Source of the DNA: Tessaracoccus aquimaris
GTDB taxonomy: Bacteria > Actinomycetota > Actinomycetes > Propionibacteriales > Propionibacteriaceae
NCBI RefSeq assembly: GCF_001997345.1
Contig: NZ_CP019606.1
Coordinates: 2,294,001-2,358,000, forward strand
Length of the DNA: 64,000 nucleotides
Reading direction: 5' to 3'
Of this stretch, positions 7,897 to 17,018 are shown piece after piece; position 1 is the first letter of the stretch, and every line of letters starts with the position of its first letter. Position numbers and translations under genes: made by a program. Below the pieces are notes generated by a model that saw nothing but the letters and a program-made list of their open reading frames with translations, was not told where the DNA came from and did no database searches.

Positions 7897-8759
7897 TCAC
7901 CCTCAAGAACGTGCTGAAGTCCTACAGCAGCGAGGTCTCGATCGGTCCCGTCGACCTGACCATCGCCGAGGGCGGCATCACGGCGCTGGTCGGCCCCAAC
8001 GGTGCGGGGAAGTCGACCCTGCTGACCATGATCGGCCGACTGCTCGGCATGGACCAGGGCGTCATCGAGGTCGCCGGATATGACGTCAGCACGACCAAGT
8101 CCCAGGATCTGGCAAAGATCGTGTCGATCCTGCGTCAGGAGAACCACTTCATCACGCGCCTGACGGTGCGCCAACTGGTCGGCTTCGGGCGCTTCCCCCA
8201 CTCGAAGGGACGCCTCACCAAGGCCGACGAGGCCGCCATCAGCCAGGCCGTCGACTTCATGAACCTCGCCGACCTCGAGGGCCGCTACCTCGACGAACTC
8301 TCCGGCGGTCAGCGGCAGCGGGCCTACGTCGCCATGGTGCTCGCGCAGGACACCGAATACGTCCTGCTCGACGAGCCCCTCAACAACCTCGACGTGTCCC
8401 ACTCACACTCGATGCTGCAGACCCTGCGCCGCGCCGCCGACGAACTGGGCAAGACGGTGGTGATCGTGGTGCACGACATCAACTACGCGTCGTGCTGGGC
8501 CGACCAGATCGTCGCGATGAAGGACGGGAAGGTCGTGGCGATCGGCACCCCGCCGGAGATCGTGCAGCGCGACCTGCTGCGCGAGATCTTCGACCTCGAC
8601 ATCGAGGTCGCAGAGTTCCGCGGACGCCGGATCGCCCACTTCTACCTGCCTGTGCCGATGTGCGACCACTGCCACAAGTCGGCGGGCGACGGCTGCTGCC
8701 TGGACGGCTCGCCCCACGCCGAGGGCCCTGTGTCGCTCACGCTGCGGATGCCCGCCTAG
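7893..8759 (+). CDS. siderophore ABC transporter ATP-binding protein with Cys-rich tail
   Basis: I choose the GTG at 7893 because it overlaps the permease stop and begins VITLKNVLKSY. The 288-residue protein has Walker A GPNGAGKST (34-42), the signature LSGGQRQR (about 132-139), Walker B YVLLDEPLNNLD and the H-loop VVHDINYA. It energises the importer. The tail is unusual: after the ABC domain it carries CDHCHKSAGDGCC (C257, C260, C268, C269), a possible metal-binding or redox site not needed for ATPase function. No hairpin terminator is obvious in the 100 bp after the stop. Confidence 0.92.
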   Translation: MITLKNVLKSYSSEVSIGPVDLTIAEGGITALVGPNGAGKSTLLTMIGRLLGMDQGVIEVAGYDVSTTKSQDLAKIVSILRQENHFITRLTVRQLVGFGRFPHSKGRLTKADEAAISQAVDFMNLADLEGRYLDELSGGQRQRAYVAMVLAQDTEYVLLDEPLNNLDVSHSHSMLQTLRRAADELGKTVVIVVHDINYASCWADQIVAMKDGKVVAIGTPPEIVQRDLLREIFDLDIEVAEFRGRRIAHFYLPVPMCDHCHKSAGDGCCLDGSPHAEGPVSLTLRMPA

Positions 8760-8821
8760 CCGCGAGGCGGACTATCCGCAGCGGCCAGTGAGCGGGGCGT
8801 AGCGCGTCGGTCCGTGCCTTC

Positions 8822-8847
8822 GGACGTCTCGACAAGCTCGACGAACG
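8822..8847. repeat. dispersed 26-bp palindrome-containing repeat
   Basis: A 26-bp unit with core TCTCGACAAGCTCGACGAAC. Identical or near-identical copies lie at 12445, 26931, 27084, 27136, 27248 and 27363. The core contains the self-complementary TCGACAAGCTCGA-type sequence common in actinobacterial intergenic DNA. Here it sits between the siderophore ATPase gene and the convergent aminopeptidase gene. Confidence 0.8.
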
Positions 8848-8861
8848 GCGCCCGCGCCGAG

Positions 8862-10127
8862 TTACTCGGACCAGTAGGCAGCCGCCGCGCGGGCCAGGAA
8901 CCAGGGGTCCTCGACCCCGCACAGTTCGCGGGCGGAGTGCATGCTGAGCAGCCCGACGCCGACGTCGACCGTCGTGATCCCGAGCCGGGTCGCGGTGATC
9001 GGGCCGATCGTCGACCCGCACGGCACCGCGTTGTTCGACACGAACGGCTGCGTTGGCACGCCCGCCGCGTCGCACGCCCGTAGCCAGATCGCCGCGCCCA
9101 GGGCGTCGGTCGCGTAGCGCTGCTGCGCGTTGATCTTCAGCAGCGGCCCGCGGTTGGGCAGCGGCTGGTTCACCGGGTCGTGATGCCCGGGGTAGTTCGG
9201 ATGGACGACGTGGCCGGTGTCGGCCGACACGCACGTCGAGCGGGCCAGCATGGCGCGCGTCTCGTCCAGGCCGAGCCCGTAGCCAGCGGCGATCCGCTCA
9301 AGGACCGACTCGAGGATGGGGCCGCCCGCGCCGGTCGTGGTGTCGGACCCGACCTCCTCATGGTCGAAGGCGACGAACACCGCGACGTGCTCCCCCGGGC
9401 CCTCAAGCGACTCGACGGCGGTCAGCCCGGCGTGGGTGCACGCCAGGTTATCCAGCCTGCCCGACGCCAGGAACTCCCGCTCGGCACCGATCACGGCAGG
9501 CCGCTGCGTGTCGAAGACGTACAGGTCGTGGAACGCGACGTCCTCGGCCGCGATCCCGACGAGGGCCGCGAGGTGCTCGATGAGGGGCTGCTTCATCTCG
9601 ACCGCGAGGATCGGCTGCGTGTGGGTCTGCTTGTCCAACTTGAGGGCGTCGTTGGCCGTGCGATCGAGGTGGATCGCGAGTTGCGGGATCCGCGCGATGG
9701 GCCCGGTCTTGACCAGCAGCACCTGCCCGTCACGCGTCACGATCCGGCCCGCGACACCGAGGTCGCGGTCCAGCCACGAGTTGATCAGCGGTCCGCCGTA
9801 GATCTCGACGCCGAGCTCGACCCAACCAGCGCTCCGCAGCAGCGCCCCCGGCTTCACCTTGAAGCTCGGGGAGTCGGTGTGCGTCCCGACGATGCGGAAC
9901 TGCGACTCGGCCGTCACCTCCTCTGGCGCCACCCAGGCAACCACCGCGCCGCCGCGCACCAGGAACCTGCGTCCGGCGACCGACCCGAACGGCTGCCGCT
10001 CGTCGACCTGCTCAAACCCGGCCTGGCGAAGCCGCACCGCGATCTGGTCGGCGGCGTGGTAACTGGTGGGCGACGCGACGACGAAATCGGACAGGTCATC
10101 GATGTGGGCTTGGGCGGTCTCGAGCAT
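8862..10127 (-). CDS. apeB: M18 family aminopeptidase (aspartyl aminopeptidase-like)
   Basis: The 421-residue length is typical of bacterial M18 enzymes. Metal-ligand and catalytic motifs are visible: RIVGTHTDSPSFKVKP (His about 88) early, FVAFDHEEVGSDTTTGAGG in the middle (the Glu pair of the di-zinc site) and VGLLSMHSARELCG near the C-terminus (final His ligand). These cytosolic, usually dodecameric enzymes remove acidic or other N-terminal residues from peptides. It is transcribed away from the GNAT gene and convergent with the siderophore operon. No signal peptide is seen. Confidence 0.93.
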   Translation of the reverse strand: MLETAQAHIDDLSDFVVASPTSYHAADQIAVRLRQAGFEQVDERQPFGSVAGRRFLVRGGAVVAWVAPEEVTAESQFRIVGTHTDSPSFKVKPGALLRSAGWVELGVEIYGGPLINSWLDRDLGVAGRIVTRDGQVLLVKTGPIARIPQLAIHLDRTANDALKLDKQTHTQPILAVEMKQPLIEHLAALVGIAAEDVAFHDLYVFDTQRPAVIGAEREFLASGRLDNLACTHAGLTAVESLEGPGEHVAVFVAFDHEEVGSDTTTGAGGPILESVLERIAAGYGLGLDETRAMLARSTCVSADTGHVVHPNYPGHHDPVNQPLPNRGPLLKINAQQRYATDALGAAIWLRACDAAGVPTQPFVSNNAVPCGSTIGPITATRLGITTVDVGVGLLSMHSARELCGVEDPWFLARAAAAYWSE

Positions 10128-10245
10128 GGCCCCAGGCTATCCCAGCGCCCTCGCCCCGCTCCCCCACCCGATAGGCTGCGCCCATGTTCCGTCACTGAGC
10201 AGACGACCGCCTCGTCACAGCCAAACACCTACGAACGGAACCAGC

Positions 10246-10716
10246 ATGCCCATCACCCTCAGCGCCGTGCGCGACCCCGACGCCGCCCGCGCCATCCTCG
10301 ACTCGCTGCCCGAATGGTTCGGCATCCCCGAGGCCAACGACGGCTACGTCCGCGACGTGTCCGACGAAGGCCTGAACTGCCTCTTCGCCCACGACGGCGA
10401 ACGGCCCGTCGGGGTCGCACTCGTCCGACGGCACTTCCCGCGGTCGGCCGAACTGCATCTGCTCGCCGTCTGCGCCGACGCGCATCGCAGCGGCGTCGGA
10501 TCGGCCCTGGTCGAACGCGTCGCAGCAGACCTGACGGCAGACGGTGCGTCGTTCCTGACGGTGCACACCGTCGGCCCCAGCCTCGACCACGAGCCATACC
10601 GGAGGACGCGGGCCTTTTACACCGCGATGGGCTTCGTGCCGCTCGAGGAACACCATCGCCTCGACTGGGACGGCCCGACGATCATCATGGTGCGCCCGCT
10701 CGACACGCCCGCCTGA
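10246..10716 (+). CDS. GNAT family N-acetyltransferase
   Basis: The 156-residue protein starts MPITLSAVRDPDAA. An ATG after a GGAACC-type site is preferred to an in-frame extension that would overlap the aminopeptidase gene. The acetyl-CoA loop appears as VCADAHRSGVGSALVERV (about residues 78-95), and YRRTRAFYTAMGFVPLEE is the usual GNAT beta-6/alpha-4 region. The acceptor substrate is unknown. It ends 38 bp before rmuC on the same strand. Confidence 0.85.
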   Translation: MPITLSAVRDPDAARAILDSLPEWFGIPEANDGYVRDVSDEGLNCLFAHDGERPVGVALVRRHFPRSAELHLLAVCADAHRSGVGSALVERVAADLTADGASFLTVHTVGPSLDHEPYRRTRAFYTAMGFVPLEEHHRLDWDGPTIIMVRPLDTPA

Positions 10717-10754
10717 CGCACGGAACTGTCGGAGGCCTCTGCTCTGATGGAGCC

Positions 10755-12257
10755 ATGGAAGCCTTGGCCGTTCTCCTTTGCCTGCTGGCGCTGGCGCTCG
10801 GCGCCGCCGCCGGGTTCATCTTCGGGCGCCGAACCGCGCCCACCTCGGGATCGGCCGATGCTGAGCGCCTCGCGCTCACCGACGCCAGGCAGGACGCCGC
10901 GATGGCGCGGGCGGAGGCGAGCAGGGCCCGCGAGGACGCCGCGATGTCGAAGGCGGAGATCGCCCAGCACCTCGCCGAGAAGTCGGACCTTCGCGCCGCC
11001 GCCTCCGAGGCACAGCGGATGGTCGCCGAGGCCCGAAGCGACACTGCTCAGGCCGCGGCGCGGGTCGCCGCCGCCACTGCCCAGCGCGACGCGGCCATCC
11101 AACGATCCGCCGAGCAGGCCACCGACCGGGAGACCCTCCTCGCCGAGTTCAAGGTGCTGTCGGCCGAGGCGTTGGACCGGCAGTCACGCCAGGCCGACGC
11201 CGTCGCGGATCAGCGCCTGAAGGCCACCGAGCAGCTCGTCGGGCCGCTGAGTGACGGGCTGCGGCAGATGCAGGAGAAGCTGCAGATGGTCGAGACCGAA
11301 CGGGCCCGGATGGCGGCCGAACTGGGCGAGCAGGTGACGACCCTGCGGCGCTCCGGCGAGGCGATCCGGCGCGAGACGCTCTCCCTGAGCAACGCGCTGC
11401 GCACCCCGCAGGTGCGCGGCTCCTGGGGCGAGAGCAGCCTCAAGCGGATCGTCGAGATCTCAGGGCTGACGGAGCGCTGCGACTTCGACACCCAGCGCAC
11501 CTACGTCTCCGACGACGGCACCTTCCGGCCCGATCTCCGGGTCAACCTGCCCGCGGGAAAGGTGATCTTCGTCGACTCGAAGGTGCCTCTTGCGGCAGTC
11601 CTCGACGCCTATCAGACGGAGGACCCCGCCGAGCAGAAGCGGCACCTGCGCACCTTCGCCACGCACGTGCGTACCCACGTCGACCAACTCGCGGACAAGA
11701 ACTACTGGCAACTCGACGCTGGCTCCCCCGAGTTCGTCGTCCTCTACCTGCCAAGCGACGAGTTCTACCGGCTCGCGCTGGAGCAGGCGCCCGATCTGCA
11801 CGAGTACGCGACGCGCAAGCACATCGTGCTCGCCTCCCCCGGGCTGCTGATCCCGCAGTTGCAGATCGTCGCCAACGGGTGGCGGCAGGTGGCGGTCACG
11901 GAGACGGCGGCCCAGGTCTCGAGGCTCGGTCGGGAACTGTACGAGCGCCTCGCGACCATGGGGTCGCACTTCGACAAGCTCGGCCGCTCCCTCTCCGCGT
12001 CGGTCGGCAACTACAACAAGACGGTGGCCGCGATGGAGAGCCGGGTGATGGTCTCCGCGCGCCGCTTCCGCGACTTCGGCATCTCCCCCGACGAATTGGA
12101 CGAGTTGGCGACTGTGTCGGAGACCACGCGCCAGATGGCGGTCGCCGAGATGCTGGACTACGAGGACTCGCGCGACAGGGAGTCGGAGGCCCTGGCTCAC
12201 GCGGAGTCGGATCGGCTGGTGGAACGAGAGCAGGACCTCCGACGGCGCGAGGCCTGA
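10755..12257 (+). CDS. rmuC: DNA recombination protein RmuC
   Basis: The 500-residue protein has an N-terminal membrane anchor (residues 3-22), a long Ala/Glu/Arg-rich coiled coil to about residue 215, and the RmuC nuclease-like domain. That domain is shown by RGSWGESSLKRIVEISGL, GTFRPDLRVNLPAGKVIFVDSKV (about 255-278) and FVVLYLPSDEFYRLAL. RmuC limits inversions at short repeats in E. coli, notable here given the repeat-rich flanks. The start at 10755 gives the anchor; longer frames upstream are spurious. It is followed by a repeat island rather than another gene. Confidence 0.93.
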   Translation: MEALAVLLCLLALALGAAAGFIFGRRTAPTSGSADAERLALTDARQDAAMARAEASRAREDAAMSKAEIAQHLAEKSDLRAAASEAQRMVAEARSDTAQAAARVAAATAQRDAAIQRSAEQATDRETLLAEFKVLSAEALDRQSRQADAVADQRLKATEQLVGPLSDGLRQMQEKLQMVETERARMAAELGEQVTTLRRSGEAIRRETLSLSNALRTPQVRGSWGESSLKRIVEISGLTERCDFDTQRTYVSDDGTFRPDLRVNLPAGKVIFVDSKVPLAAVLDAYQTEDPAEQKRHLRTFATHVRTHVDQLADKNYWQLDAGSPEFVVLYLPSDEFYRLALEQAPDLHEYATRKHIVLASPGLLIPQLQIVANGWRQVAVTETAAQVSRLGRELYERLATMGSHFDKLGRSLSASVGNYNKTVAAMESRVMVSARRFRDFGISPDELDELATVSETTRQMAVAEMLDYEDSRDRESEALAHAESDRLVEREQDLRRREA

Positions 12258-13147
12258 CGGGCCCGAACACACGAGTCGTAGGTCGCACGTTCAGGCCCTC
12301 TGCCTGCGCTCGGCGGAGGGGTCTGTCCCGTGGTCGCTGGGCTTGTCGAGGGCCCTGGCCGATGTTCCTGGGCCCTTCAGGGGTTCACGACGACCCACCG
12401 TTTGGGTCTGGAGAGCGAGCCGGCGACGGTTTGCCTGTGGGCTCGGACGTCTCGACAAGCTCGACGAACGACTCCCGACGGTGCCAGGCGCTGCGTCGAT
12501 CTCGCGGCTGAGCCGCTGGCGGACGCAGTCGCGCCCGGGCGTCGTCACTCCCCGGTACCAGCGCACCTCACGAGGCTTCGACCGACGAAGCGACGCTCCG
12601 CGCCCCTTCGTGGCTCACCCAGCGGAACACCCCCGTCTCCCCGACGCTTGCGGGTTGAGCCAGCCCGCCGACGAAGTCAACCGGTCCGCCGACGCTCGCG
12701 GGTCGAGCCAGCCCGCCGACGAAGTCAACCGGTCCGCCGACGCCTGCGGGTTGAGCCACCCCGCCGACGAAGTCGCGCGGGTGCGTCGAAACCAACGTGA
12801 CACCCCCGCAGACCATCACCTGAGCGCGACCGACGCCGCGACACCGCCCACGGCCACCCGACTCGCAGCGAACGTAACGAGGCTTCGACCGACGAAGCGA
12901 CGCTCCGCGCCCCTTCGTGGCTCACCCAGCGGAACAGTCCCCGGCCGTCAACGCCTCTTTTTCAAGCCAGGCCGCCACCGAAGTCGCCCAGTCCGCCGAC
13001 GCCTGCGGGTTGAGCCAGCCGCGACCGACGATGCGACGCTTCCCGACCCCCGGCGACTCTCGCTGAAACACCCGCCACACCAACCCGTACGCTGCAATCG
13101 GTGGTCGTCGTTGGCCCAGGATGCGTGGCGGCGCAAGAATGGCCCCC
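12258..13147. repeat. intergenic repeat island without recognisable genes
   Basis: About 890 bp between rmuC and ilvA holds one copy of the 26-bp repeat (12445-12470). It also holds two copies of a roughly 60-bp element, ACGAGGCTTCGACCGACGAA to GGCTCACCCAGCGGAAC (about 12570-12630 and 12878-12936), each with an internal ACGAAG...CTTCGT hairpin, and a 48-bp tandem array. Open frames here translate only the repeats. I see no gene. Confidence 0.75.
12641..12775. repeat. 48-bp tandem repeat, about 2.8 copies
   Basis: Units begin CCGACGCTTGCGGGTTGAGC at 12641, CCGACGCTCG at 12689 and CCGACGCCTG at 12737, so the period is exactly 48 bp. The units differ at few positions. Because 48 is divisible by three, all frames stay open and encode a spurious 16-residue repeat. 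Confidence 0.85.
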
Positions 13148-14413
13148 ATGACGACTTTGACGGACCTCGAGGCGCAGATCCCCGACGCGGTTGCGCGACT
13201 GCAGGGCGTCGCCGCCCGCACGCCCGTCCAACTCGACCAGCGCCTGTCCGAGGCGACGGGCTCGGAGGTCTGGCTGAAGCGCGAGGACCTTCAGCCCGTG
13301 CGCTCCTACAAGCTGCGCGGCGCCTACAACCTGATGGCCCAACTCACCCGCGACGAGCGCCTCGCGGGAGTCGTGTGCGCCTCCGCGGGCAACCACGGCC
13401 AGGGCGTCGCCTACTCCGCGGCCACGCTCGGCATCACCGCCACCGTCGTAGTGCCCCACACCACCCCGCGCCAGAAGCGTCAACGGATCCTCGACATCGG
13501 ACGGGGCCGCGTCGAACTGGTCCTGCACGGCACCACCTACGACGAGGCCTCCGAGGAGGCGTCACGACTGGCGACTCAGGGCAAGGTCCTGGTTCCCGCC
13601 TTCAATGACGCCCGCACGGCGGCTGGCCAGGCGACCCTCATCGTCGAGGCGTTCGAGCAGTTGGGCTTCGCGCCCGATGTCGTCGTCCTCCCGGTCGGCG
13701 GCGGGGGTCTTGTCTCCGGAGCGGCCGCATGGCTGCGCGCGCACCACCCCGACGTCCGCATCATCGGCGTCGAACCGGAGGGCGCGCCATGCGTCGCGGC
13801 CGCCATCTCGGCGGGGCGGCCGGTGACCCTCAACGAGATCGACACATTCGTCGACGGTGCTGCGGTCCGACGGGTCGGCGACTTCACCTTCGACGCCATC
13901 CGCGAGGCAGGCATCGAACTGATCAGGGTCCCCGAGGGCCAGATCTGCACCGAGATGCTCGACATGTACCAGACCGACGGCATCATCGCCGAGCCCGCGG
14001 GCGCCCTGGCCGCGGCGGCGCTGCCCACCGGGGGCGTCGGCCAACGTGCCCAGATCCCGACCGGCTCACGGGTGCTCGTGGTCGTCTCCGGAGGCAACAA
14101 CGACGTCTCGCGCTACGCGGAGATCGTCGAGCGGTCGCTGATCCACGAAGGCCGCAAGCGCTACTTCCTGGTCGACTTCCCGCAGCAGCCCGGCGCGCTG
14201 CGCACCTTCCTCGACAACGTGCTCGGACCCGACGACGACATCACCTACTTCGAGTACGTCAAACGCAATGCGCGCGAGACGGGACCGGCGCTCGTCGGCG
14301 TCGAACTGGGCAACCCCACCGACTACCCGTTCCTGCTGCAACGGATCGAGGAGTGTGGCATGCAGGCCCACGAGGTCGCCTACGACAGCCCCTTCTTCCA
14401 GTTCCTGACTTAG
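13148..14413 (+). CDS. ilvA: threonine ammonia-lyase (IlvA)
   Basis: The 421-residue enzyme converts threonine to 2-oxobutanoate and ammonia, the first step toward isoleucine. REDLQPVRSYKLRGAYN carries the PLP lysine (K55). SAGNHGQGVAYSA and VLPVGGGGLVSGAA bind substrate and PLP phosphate. The C-terminal region (KRYFLVDFPQQPGALRTFLD onward) is the short ACT-like regulatory domain of the actinobacterial form, implying allosteric control by branched-chain amino acids. The ATG at 13148 is preferred to one 9 bp upstream on homology of the start. The gene stands alone after a repeat island. Confidence 0.93.
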   Translation: MTTLTDLEAQIPDAVARLQGVAARTPVQLDQRLSEATGSEVWLKREDLQPVRSYKLRGAYNLMAQLTRDERLAGVVCASAGNHGQGVAYSAATLGITATVVVPHTTPRQKRQRILDIGRGRVELVLHGTTYDEASEEASRLATQGKVLVPAFNDARTAAGQATLIVEAFEQLGFAPDVVVLPVGGGGLVSGAAAWLRAHHPDVRIIGVEPEGAPCVAAAISAGRPVTLNEIDTFVDGAAVRRVGDFTFDAIREAGIELIRVPEGQICTEMLDMYQTDGIIAEPAGALAAAALPTGGVGQRAQIPTGSRVLVVVSGGNNDVSRYAEIVERSLIHEGRKRYFLVDFPQQPGALRTFLDNVLGPDDDITYFEYVKRNARETGPALVGVELGNPTDYPFLLQRIEECGMQAHEVAYDSPFFQFLT

Positions 14414-14665
14414 CCGTCGGGCACTCCACGCTGCGTCACCCAAACGCGCTGTGACATGGGCAAACCGGCGCGCCTGGCCAGGTCCAGGAAGCGGAACGCG
14501 GCGAGCCGCCGGGCAACACCGACCGGCGTCCCGACTCCGCAGGCGGTGAGTCAGTTAACCCCCTCGATGAAGCTATGCGCAGTTAGCGGCGCCCCCGGTT
14601 CCGGGGCAAGAAACGCCGGGCGATGCCCGCCCACAAGCCTCTTCTCGGCGCGTGGAAAAGCGTCC
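14414..14665. other. intergenic region, no gene recognised
   Basis: Between ilvA and the xylanase promoter, short frames exist on both strands but none resembles a known protein. A GC hairpin (CGCCCCCGGTTCCGGGGC around 14588-14605) is visible. The AT content rises toward the promoter. Confidence 0.5.
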
Positions 14666-14694
14666 TTGACGCCCTCATGGACCCTGGCTATGTT
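14666..14694 (+). promoter_or_regulatory. sigma-70-type promoter of the xylanase gene
   Basis: TTGACG at 14666-14671 and TATGTT at 14689-14694 are separated by 17 bp, close to the housekeeping consensus and stronger than most promoters here. The predicted 5' UTR is about 90 nt and includes a short inverted AACC...GGTT pair just after the start site, a possible regulator site. AAAGG precedes the ATG. Confidence 0.6.
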
Positions 14695-14790
14695 TTGTAG
14701 CGCAACCAAACATTTTCGTGGGTTGGGTCCCGCGAGGTTGTGACCAGCCACACCAATCAGTTCCATTGCCGCAACTGAAAGGCATCAGCA

Positions 14791-16632
14791 ATGACAATCC
14801 GAACCGTTCTCCCAAGGCGGTCCCCTGCGGGCACCGAGAGCGCCAGGCCACGCACCGTCCGAGTCCTGGCGGGGGCGCTGGGGCTCGCGCTAGCCGCCTC
14901 GGGCTTCTCCATGCCGGCGCAGAGCGCCCCCTCGTTCAGCGTGACGATTCACAGCGCGGGAAAGGGCATCGTCACCGGCGCAGGCAAATACCGCCCCGGC
15001 GACATCGTGCAACTCACTGCGGTCCCTGGTGGTGGCCAAGTGTGGGCCGGATGGAGCTCTCCGGGCCTTGACTGGATCGGCGCGCGGGTGGACTCGTTCA
15101 CCATGCCCGATTCCGACGTCGTCCTCGACACCTCGTTCCGGCCAGAGATGGCATCGCTGAAGCAGGTCTACAAGGACGATTTCACCATCGGCAACATCTA
15201 TGCCGGGAGTCGCACCTACGAGGCAGGCACACAGGATTCCGCGACGGTCGCGCGTCACTACAACATCATGACGGGCGAGAACCTCATGAAGCCCGACCAA
15301 CTGCTACCCAACGCCAACATCAACCAGACCACGGGCGAGTGGGACTTCACATTCGCCAACGCGGACAAGTTCGTCAAGGATAGCCAGGACCGGGGCATCA
15401 AGGTGCACGGCCACGTGCTCGTCTGGCACAGCCAGTCGCCCGCGAAACTCACTCCCCTCAACCGCGCCCAGGCCAAGGCCAACATGGAGCGCTACATCGA
15501 GACGGTCCTGACGCACTTCGGGGAGAGCACCACCTTCGACCCGGCAACCATCGTGTCGTGGGACGTCGTCAACGAGGCATTCGCCGACGGCGTCGACCAG
15601 TACGACCCCGCGGTCGGCTGGCGCCAGTACCTCCGGATGTCGTCCCAGTGGTACAAGGCGTACGCCAGCGAGCCGGGTGCCGACCCGGGCGAGTTCATCT
15701 ACGACGCGTTCGTCTTCGCGAGGAAGTACGCCCCGAACGTCAAGCTGGAGTACAACGACTTCAACGTGTTCCAGTCTGAGGGCAAGGCCAAGGCGATCAT
15801 CGCCATGGCCACCGAGTTCAACCAGCGCTATGCCAAGGCAAACCCGGGCGACGCTCGCCTGCTGATCGAGGGCATCGGCATGCAGTCGCACAACTACATC
15901 AACCAGACGCCAGCCTTCGCCTGCTCCGACTTCACTCGTCTCCCCGAGTTGTCTGACAACGGGGCGGCGGATTGGAAGCCCGGCGCGTGTTCTGACCACG
16001 CCTCGGTGGAGCGGTCTATCCAGCTCATCATCGACGCCGGCCTCAGTGTCAGCGTCAGCGAACTCGACGTCCAGGCGTTCGAGGCATGGAACGCCGAACC
16101 GCAGGGCACCAACGGCCCCTACTACGACCTGACGGACCCGTCCGTCAAGGACCTCTTCCAGAAGCCCGGCGCGACCTACTGGGCTGACAAGATCAGCAAC
16201 CGGGCCGAGTTGGAGAGCATCCAGGCGCAGCGCTTCGCTGAGTACTTCGCGGTTTACAAGAAGTACTCCCAGGACGTTGACCGCGTGACCTTCTGGGGCT
16301 TGACCGACGCGCAGAACTGGCGCCGGAACCACAACCCGCAGATCTTCAACGGGGACTTCTCCGAGAAGCTCGCAGCTGTGGCCGTGGCCAACCCAGAGGG
16401 CTGGCTTGGGCTCAAGAAGCCGATTTCCGACACCTCTCGCCTGGTCGATGCCATCGCCCTCGTGGACTCGTTGGACCTTCGGGGCAAGACCTACACCGGG
16501 AAGTCGATCGGCGCCGTGAACGGCGCTCGGGGCAAGGCTAACGCCGTCATCTCCAAGCGAGGCACGCAGGCCGAGGTCAATGCAGCACTCGCCACCCTGC
16601 TGGCCGCGATCGACGGCCTCGAGAGGCGGTAG
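14791..16632 (+). CDS. secreted endo-1,4-beta-xylanase, glycoside hydrolase family 10
   Basis: The 613-residue precursor has a long signal peptide (basic start, hydrophobic core 27-43, cleavage near MPAQSAPS). A small beta-rich module of the bacterial-repeat type follows (about 48-115), then a GH10 catalytic barrel (about 125-545). ENLMKPDQ, HGHVLVWHSQ and SWDVVNEAF (acid/base E262) are GH10 motifs, and VSELDVQAF gives the nucleophile E424. A roughly 65-residue C-terminal helical, FIVAR-like segment (SRLVDAIALVDSL...) may bind surfaces or carbohydrate. It would cleave xylan outside the cell. No xylose or xylooligosaccharide genes adjoin it. Confidence 0.95.
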   Translation: MTIRTVLPRRSPAGTESARPRTVRVLAGALGLALAASGFSMPAQSAPSFSVTIHSAGKGIVTGAGKYRPGDIVQLTAVPGGGQVWAGWSSPGLDWIGARVDSFTMPDSDVVLDTSFRPEMASLKQVYKDDFTIGNIYAGSRTYEAGTQDSATVARHYNIMTGENLMKPDQLLPNANINQTTGEWDFTFANADKFVKDSQDRGIKVHGHVLVWHSQSPAKLTPLNRAQAKANMERYIETVLTHFGESTTFDPATIVSWDVVNEAFADGVDQYDPAVGWRQYLRMSSQWYKAYASEPGADPGEFIYDAFVFARKYAPNVKLEYNDFNVFQSEGKAKAIIAMATEFNQRYAKANPGDARLLIEGIGMQSHNYINQTPAFACSDFTRLPELSDNGAADWKPGACSDHASVERSIQLIIDAGLSVSVSELDVQAFEAWNAEPQGTNGPYYDLTDPSVKDLFQKPGATYWADKISNRAELESIQAQRFAEYFAVYKKYSQDVDRVTFWGLTDAQNWRRNHNPQIFNGDFSEKLAAVAVANPEGWLGLKKPISDTSRLVDAIALVDSLDLRGKTYTGKSIGAVNGARGKANAVISKRGTQAEVNAALATLLAAIDGLERR

Positions 16633-16858
16633 CGGCGGACAAATAGGTGTCGCGGACCAGTCAGACGTCGGTCGGTCCGCGAATGTCCAGGCTGTGGTGG
16701 CTCATGTGGGATGCGCCGACGGACAAGTCAGTACGGGTGGAGTCGGTATCGGCCAAGGCGATCGCCGAGGGCGACAACTCCGTTTCCCGTGGCTGGGCCC
16801 TGCCGACACGATGTCGGTGCAACGCCCGACATGACCCCGACAGAGCCTGGATACGTAA
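16633..16858. other. intergenic region after the xylanase gene, no gene recognised
   Basis: The segment contains a GGACCAGTCAGACGTC / GGTCGGTCCGCGAATGTCC inverted region near 16655-16692 that could fold, but no credible reading frame or promoter. It leads into the long hairpin at 16859. Confidence 0.4.
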
Positions 16859-16910
16859 CACCGCGGCGGTTGGCCGGTTCGCATTGCGATCCGGGTCGGC
16901 CGCCGCGGTG
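16859..16910. terminator. long bidirectional hairpin between xylanase gene and ispH
   Basis: CACCGCGGCGG (16859-16869) pairs perfectly with CCGCCGCGGTG (16900-16910). The intervening sequence continues pairing in part (GGTTCGC...GCGATCC around ATT), giving a nearly continuous stem of about 25 bp. It lies between two convergent genes and could stop transcription from either side. Confidence 0.65.
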
Positions 16911-17018
16911 CTTTGCCCCCGGATCCGGGGCGTGCCATTTCCGATCCGCATTCGAGACCACCCGGCCCACCGAAGACCCTGTGCTCCCCGTGGCGGCGGG
17001 CCGCCCTTTCGCTGGCCG

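Noticed and set aside
12641..12775. CRISPR array
   Set aside because: The units are contiguous tandem repeats without unique spacers, and there are no cas genes. The same holds for the 38-bp and 168-bp arrays.
12343..13608. A 421-codon plus-strand frame with 16-residue repeats running into ilvA
   Set aside because: It is repeat-island DNA followed by the wrong frame of ilvA.
14456..14766. Opposed short frames (95 and 71 codons) between ilvA and the xylanase gene
   Set aside because: Neither resembles a known protein, neither has a good ribosome binding site, and one overlaps the mapped promoter elements.
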